Source: Chryseosolibacter sp035628595 (lineage in GTDB: Bacteria; Bacteroidota; Bacteroidia; Cytophagales; Cyclobacteriaceae). Taken from it: a stretch of 19,072 nucleotides of DNA. A program made the position numbers and the translations under genes. The notes beneath the pieces were generated by a model. The model was not told the origin of the DNA and ran no database searches. It worked only from the letters and a program-made list of their open reading frames with translations. This document shows, in pieces, positions 15,640 through 19,072 of the stretch; position 1 is the first letter of the stretch; each line of letters starts with the position of its first letter. The stretch is taken from contig DASPJN010000127.1 in assembly GCA_035628595.1 (NCBI GenBank), positions 1 through 19,072 on the forward strand, in the 5' to 3' direction.

Positions 15640-17973
15640 ATGAAAAAAATTTTACTGCTTATACTTTGCCTGGTCACAGCCAATAGTTTTGCATCTCATA
15701 TCGTGGGAGGCGAGTTCGAACTGAAACATCTTACAGGCAATCGTTATCGATTAACGCTCATCCTTTATTTCGACCTCCTCAATGGCTCTCCGGGAGCCAA
15801 AGAGCAGATTATTACTGCGCGGATTTTTCGACTGCGCGATAACGCTATTATGATGGAACCTCGTTTAACGCTCACGGAGGAAAGTCGTGTAGCCTACACG
15901 CAGCCGGAATGCTCTGAAGGCGGCGCAATTCTGACCGACAGACTTGTATACACCGAGGAAATAACACTTAGTGATGATAGTTACGATGATCCGGAAGGTT
16001 ATTACGTTGCCTGGGAAAGATGCTGCAGAAATTATTCGATACTGAATATTTTTAGCGAAAATCCAAATGCACCAGGCTTTAACGGCAATTTTGCAGGCCA
16101 GACATTCTACCTCGAATTCCCACCAGTGGTAAAAAACGGTCAGCCGTTTATTAATTCAACACCAACGTTGTTTCCTCCACTGAACGACTATGCATGCCCA
16201 AATCGTGAATATTATGTTGACTTTGCCGGGACAGATGATGACGGTGATTCGCTTCACTACTCCCTGGTTGAGCCACTCAACACCTTCACCGCAGCAGCAG
16301 GAACTGATCCCGCGGTGTTAACAAGCCCCGGCCCTTACCCGTCGGTCACATGGAAACCAGGTTATTCCCTCAACAACGTCACCGGTGGAACGCCCGATCT
16401 CTCCATCTCGTCAAACGGTTTTGTTAGGGTCGTTCCTCCCCCTGTTGCAGGACTGTATGTTTTTGCAGTGAAGTGCGAAGAGTTTCGCGGTGGAGAAAAA
16501 ATCGGCGAAGTGAGACGCGACTTCCAGATGTTTGTTGTCGATCATTGTGCAGAAGCCGTCCCCCCGGTAATCACGGGGCGACGACTTGATGAAACAAGTT
16601 TCATTTCACCACTCTCAATCACAATTCCCAATACAGCCACAGGCGATGAACGTTGTATTGAAGTTAAAGTGACTGACGAGGACGTATTGCGTCCGGAAGA
16701 TAACTTTACTGAAAACATTAAGATCAAAGCAATACCGCTTGGCTTCAAAGGCGACATCAGCCGCGTTTTACCGCCAGTCACCTCTGGCATACTGACGAAC
16801 GCGGATGGGGAGAAATTCTTCACGATTTGCTTCGACGAATGTCCTTTCGATCCCGACGGCCTTTCATCGATTGGCATTGTTGCTTATGACGATGCTTGTA
16901 GCTTACCGTTAACGGACACGCTACGCGTCAATGTTTTCCTGGAACCGAAACCGAACACAGATCCATATTTTATCACCGAAGATGTCGCCAAATCCGTGCC
17001 CGAAGGTTCCGGCACGATCACATGGGTTATTGAAGGTGTTGACGACGACAATGATCCGCTTGAAGTGATGAGCGGCTCGAACTTCACGCTTCCGGATTTT
17101 GGTTTCGAATTGCGCGACAGCATCATGGAAGACGGGCGATATGTAAGCAAACTTCTATGGACGCCTGACTGCGGCATATATTCCTTTGGCGCTGAGAATA
17201 ATTACCAGGTCACAATTCTACTCAATGACCTGGAGTGTGATTTTAATGAGCCTGATACGCTCATCTTCGATCTGTCACTTACAATGGCGGAAAACAATAT
17301 GCCGTCTTTAGCAGTTGCAAGTGCAGATCCTGCGATCCAGGTAATCGATCAACAAGCAGTTGTACAGGTGAACACACCCTTACATTTGCTTGTTCAGGGT
17401 GTCGACAACGATCCGCCGAAACACAATGAGATTCTTATCGAACTGATTGAGGCAACTGGAACAATCACGCCGACCGGATTTACATTCAATCCCAAACGGG
17501 GAATCGCCAATGTTACAAGCGATTTTACCTGGGCTCCGGCATGCGATATTTTCACTGGCAATAAATATGAAAATGATTATACCTTCATTTTCAAGGTATC
17601 CGATTTTTCGTGCACAACCCCGCTATCCGATACGTTGGCACTCGCCATCAAGATCAAGGATCTCGAAAGTAAACCTGAAGAGTTTTTACCGCCTAATATC
17701 ATAACTCCAAATAACGACGGACTCAATGATTTCTTTGGCCTCGATGAACTCGAGGTGTCAGATCGAACCGAGTATCTTCCAAAACTTCCGCCTGATAACT
17801 GCGCCGGGCGGTTTCTGAATATCCGGATCTTTAATCGCTGGGGGAAAGAAGTGTTTGACAGTGAGAAACGAAACTTCAGATGGTTTCCGCACGACCAGGC
17901 AGCGGGACTTTATTTCTATACGATCCAGTATACCAATGCGGAGTATAAGGGAACACTCACGCTTAGAGACTAG
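15640..17973 (+). CDS. Secreted 'SHIVGGE' protein with CHU_C (T9SS type B) sorting domain
   Basis: The product has 777 residues. The signal peptide MKKILLLILCLVTANSFA is followed at once by SHIVGGEFELKHL, the mature N-terminus typical of a large Bacteroidota surface-protein family. The family's conserved YYVAWERCCRN and PNREYYVDFAGTDDDGDSL motifs follow. The middle has several beta-sandwich (cadherin/PKD-like) segments with DDDNDP and DNDPPK motifs suggesting calcium binding. Residues 682-777 are a full CHU_C 'gliding motility-associated C-terminal' domain: ITPNNDGLNDFF, then IRIFNRWGKEVFD, then GLYFYTIQY. It is thus a likely T9SS cargo anchored at or released from the surface, perhaps an adhesin. 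I use the ATG at 15640 rather than the in-frame start at 15481, because the latter runs through the divergent methyltransferase gene and would bury the signal peptide. Confidence 0.92.
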   Translation: MKKILLLILCLVTANSFASHIVGGEFELKHLTGNRYRLTLILYFDLLNGSPGAKEQIITARIFRLRDNAIMMEPRLTLTEESRVAYTQPECSEGGAILTDRLVYTEEITLSDDSYDDPEGYYVAWERCCRNYSILNIFSENPNAPGFNGNFAGQTFYLEFPPVVKNGQPFINSTPTLFPPLNDYACPNREYYVDFAGTDDDGDSLHYSLVEPLNTFTAAAGTDPAVLTSPGPYPSVTWKPGYSLNNVTGGTPDLSISSNGFVRVVPPPVAGLYVFAVKCEEFRGGEKIGEVRRDFQMFVVDHCAEAVPPVITGRRLDETSFISPLSITIPNTATGDERCIEVKVTDEDVLRPEDNFTENIKIKAIPLGFKGDISRVLPPVTSGILTNADGEKFFTICFDECPFDPDGLSSIGIVAYDDACSLPLTDTLRVNVFLEPKPNTDPYFITEDVAKSVPEGSGTITWVIEGVDDDNDPLEVMSGSNFTLPDFGFELRDSIMEDGRYVSKLLWTPDCGIYSFGAENNYQVTILLNDLECDFNEPDTLIFDLSLTMAENNMPSLAVASADPAIQVIDQQAVVQVNTPLHLLVQGVDNDPPKHNEILIELIEATGTITPTGFTFNPKRGIANVTSDFTWAPACDIFTGNKYENDYTFIFKVSDFSCTTPLSDTLALAIKIKDLESKPEEFLPPNIITPNNDGLNDFFGLDELEVSDRTEYLPKLPPDNCAGRFLNIRIFNRWGKEVFDSEKRNFRWFPHDQAAGLYFYTIQYTNAEYKGTLTLRD

Positions 17974-18032
17974 GTATTCAAGCATAACAAATCAGTAACG
18001 CCGACCAACAGTCTTTACTTCGCGTACTTCAC

Positions 18033-18779
18033 TTACAATTCGATTGGCAGCAACGAATGATCGCGGACAAATCCGGTTTGCCCAGCCCAGATGATCTTAA
18101 GCCAAACATCTTTTTTCCCGACGACCTCCACGCGATGTCCACCGCTGGTAACAGTGAGCACTGGTGCGCCAGCAGAGGGCCCCTGCATGATGTAGGTGGT
18201 GTTGTGAGTCAGGATGCCGCGATCAACACGTCCGCCGAACTGCGTGTGAACAAAAAGCATTGAAAGGAAGACAAAGAAAAAAATGCCGGTGACAACCGGG
18301 CGTTGTTGCAATCTGACTTTCGTGTAGAACATGGCGCTGAGCATGAGAATAATAAGCGCGGCTAGTGCAATGCTGATATACTGATAATGATCGTGATAGA
18401 AAATGAGAAAGCGTTCACCATCCGTCGACCGGTAGCCTTCGAGGTTGAATTTCTCGGCGAGCTGCTCCATTTTTTCATACGCTGCTTTGTCGTTTGTTGC
18501 CAGAAAATAAAGGTTGAGGTAGTACATGGCGTTGCCGATATCGCCGAGGCCTTCCTGGATGTACGCCATTTTGAGCAGCATGGCCGGACTGTATTGTTTC
18601 GCTTCCAGCAAATCCGAATAATGCTCGAACGATTGTGTGAATCGCTGTGTATGGAAGAGTGAATCGGCGGTTTGGAGTCTGAAATCGGAAGTTTGCGCGT
18701 TCAGGTTGTGAAATAGGGTGAGAATCAAGACGATAGAGATGATAAGATTTTTTGAAACGCGTCTTTGCATTTTTTTCAT
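18033..18779 (-). CDS. TPR / two-helix / SH3b membrane protein, BatE-like layout
   Basis: The product has 248 residues. A signal peptide (about 11-28, ending LNAQ) is followed by a TPR-like helical region (about 34-112) with NAMYYLNLYFLATND. Two membrane helices lie at 134-152 and 162-179, and a bacterial SH3 domain at about 186-246 (VEVVGKKDVWLKI, GQTGFVRDHSLLP). With the signal cleaved, the TPR and SH3b parts would both lie outside the inner membrane. This order is like that of BatE proteins of the Bacteroidota aerotolerance operon, but no batA-D genes are nearby, so it is a stand-alone relative or a general envelope protein. AAAGG and AGGAT precede the ATG at 18779; an alternative ATG is at 18770. 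Confidence 0.8.
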   Translation of the reverse strand: MKKMQRRVSKNLIISIVLILTLFHNLNAQTSDFRLQTADSLFHTQRFTQSFEHYSDLLEAKQYSPAMLLKMAYIQEGLGDIGNAMYYLNLYFLATNDKAAYEKMEQLAEKFNLEGYRSTDGERFLIFYHDHYQYISIALAALIILMLSAMFYTKVRLQQRPVVTGIFFFVFLSMLFVHTQFGGRVDRGILTHNTTYIMQGPSAGAPVLTVTSGGHRVEVVGKKDVWLKIIWAGQTGFVRDHSLLPIEL

Positions 18780-18794
18780 ATCCTGTTACCTTTG
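18764..18794 (+). promoter_or_regulatory. Bacteroidota-type promoter reading toward tRNA-Lys
   Basis: TTTG at 18764-18767 and TACCTTTG at 18787-18794 are an exact match to the -33/-7 elements (TTTG and TAnnTTTG) with 19 bases between TTG and TA. Transcription should start near 18800 and run through the leader into tRNA-Lys. The promoter overlaps the first codons of the opposite-strand gene at 18779. It is the best promoter match I found in the window. Confidence 0.65.
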
Positions 18795-18818
18795 CGTCCT
18801 CAATTACGGAAAAAGGTC

Positions 18819-18854
18819 ATGAACAGACAAGATTCCGACAAGCTCAGGTCCTAA
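18819..18854 (+). CDS. Possible 11-residue leader ORF before tRNA-Lys
   Basis: ATG at 18819 follows GGAAAAAGG and opens MNRQDSDKLRS, ending in TAA. It starts about 19 bases after the predicted transcription start. Its sequence includes the first degenerate copy of the tRNA 5' end, so it may simply be an accident of that repeat. It is listed because of its position; evidence for translation is weak. Confidence 0.15.
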   Translation: MNRQDSDKLRS

Positions 18855-18996
18855 TAAGGGTTGAGTGGTAGATTGAAAGAAGTTAGGAAGTATATACGAT
18901 TCCGTGGCTCAGCCCCGACGTAAAGCCGGGACTTCGCTGGAAAGAAGAATTGGTACAACCACCAGGAGTACTAAGTCGTCAGATAGAAAGTAACAT
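18831..18996 (+). repeat. Two degenerate copies of the tRNA-Lys 5' end in its leader
   Basis: GATTCCGACAAGCTCAG at 18831 and GATTCCGTGGCTCAG at 18898 match the tRNA-Lys start GATTCCGTAGCTCAG at 18997; the second copy differs at one base of 15. The first two copies also share GAAAGAAG at the same aligned offset (18875 and 18940), so they look like diverged tandem units of about 67 bases. Neither continues into an anticodon or T arm. The second copy instead runs into a small hairpin (CCCGAC, GTAAA, GCCGGG; 18914-18930). No protein gene is seen in this stretch beyond the tiny leader ORF. Confidence 0.6.
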
Positions 18997-19069
18997 GATT
19001 CCGTAGCTCAGCTGGTAGAGCAATACACTTTTAATGTATGGGTCCTGGGTTCGAATCCCAGCGGGATCA
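18997..19069 (+). tRNA. tRNA-Lys (anticodon UUU)
   Basis: A complete 73-base cloverleaf is present. The acceptor GATTCCG pairs with CGGGATC (one G-U). The D arm is GCTC-AGCTGGTA-GAGC and the anticodon arm ATACA-CTTTTAA-TGTAT, with anticodon TTT at 19030-19032. The variable loop is GGGTC, the T arm CTGGG-TTCGAAT-CCCAG, and the discriminator base is A. CCA is not encoded (the next bases are CAG). It is probably transcribed from the promoter at 18764, as no closer promoter is visible. The window ends three bases later, so further tRNAs downstream cannot be excluded. Confidence 0.96.
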
Positions 19070-19072
19070 CAG

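Noticed and set aside
15555..15683. N-terminal extension of the methyltransferase
   Set aside because: It overlaps the divergent gene's signal peptide codons, and the added residues do not resemble the family N-terminus.
18997..19069. tRNA used as an integration attachment site
   Set aside because: The duplicated segments match the tRNA 5' end, not the 3' end normally used, and no integrase or element genes are present in the window.

Overview
The window looks like chromosomal DNA of a Bacteroidota bacterium, most likely Cytophagales-like. The evidence is a PorP/SprF-family outer-membrane protein of the type IX secretion system (T9SS), a protein ending in a CHU_C (T9SS type B sorting) domain, a -33/-7 promoter of Bacteroidota type (TTTG, 19 bp, TACCTTTG), and few clear Shine-Dalgarno sequences. 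There are no insertion sequences, integrases or CRISPR arrays.

Positions 1-8835 (+) hold a tight three-gene operon whose start lies outside the window. The first gene encodes a surface fibre of more than 2200 residues. It is built from phage-tail-fibre-like modules and ends in a peptidase S74 intramolecular chaperone domain and a coiled coil. Next come a secreted 361-residue protein whose C-terminus resembles a divergent CHU_C domain, and a PorP/SprF-like protein with a very basic C-terminal tail. Start/stop overlap and a 6-base gap indicate co-translation. The trio may be a T9SS-linked system that displays a chaperone-trimerised fibre; this is the strongest candidate for something undescribed here.

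Positions 8880-12270 (-) hold an exported WD40-propeller/caspase-like protease gene with a perfect inverted repeat over its probable promoter, preceded by a possible 36-codon one-helix membrane protein. Positions 12369-14101 (+) hold a secreted subtilisin-type S8 protease with a long helical insertion between its catalytic Asp and His, followed by a strong intrinsic terminator. Convergent to it is an RlmD/RlmCD-type 23S rRNA uracil-5 methyltransferase gene (14118-15554, -). Diverging from that over an 85-base gap is a secreted T9SS type B cargo protein (15640-17973, +).

Positions 18033-18779 (-) encode a TPR / two-helix / SH3b membrane protein of BatE-like layout. A good promoter overlapping its start points the other way, into about 200 bases without a sizeable gene and then tRNA-Lys(UUU) at 18997-19069. 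That leader carries two degenerate copies of the tRNA 5' end. Apart from the methyltransferase and the tRNA, nearly every gene encodes an envelope or secreted protein.
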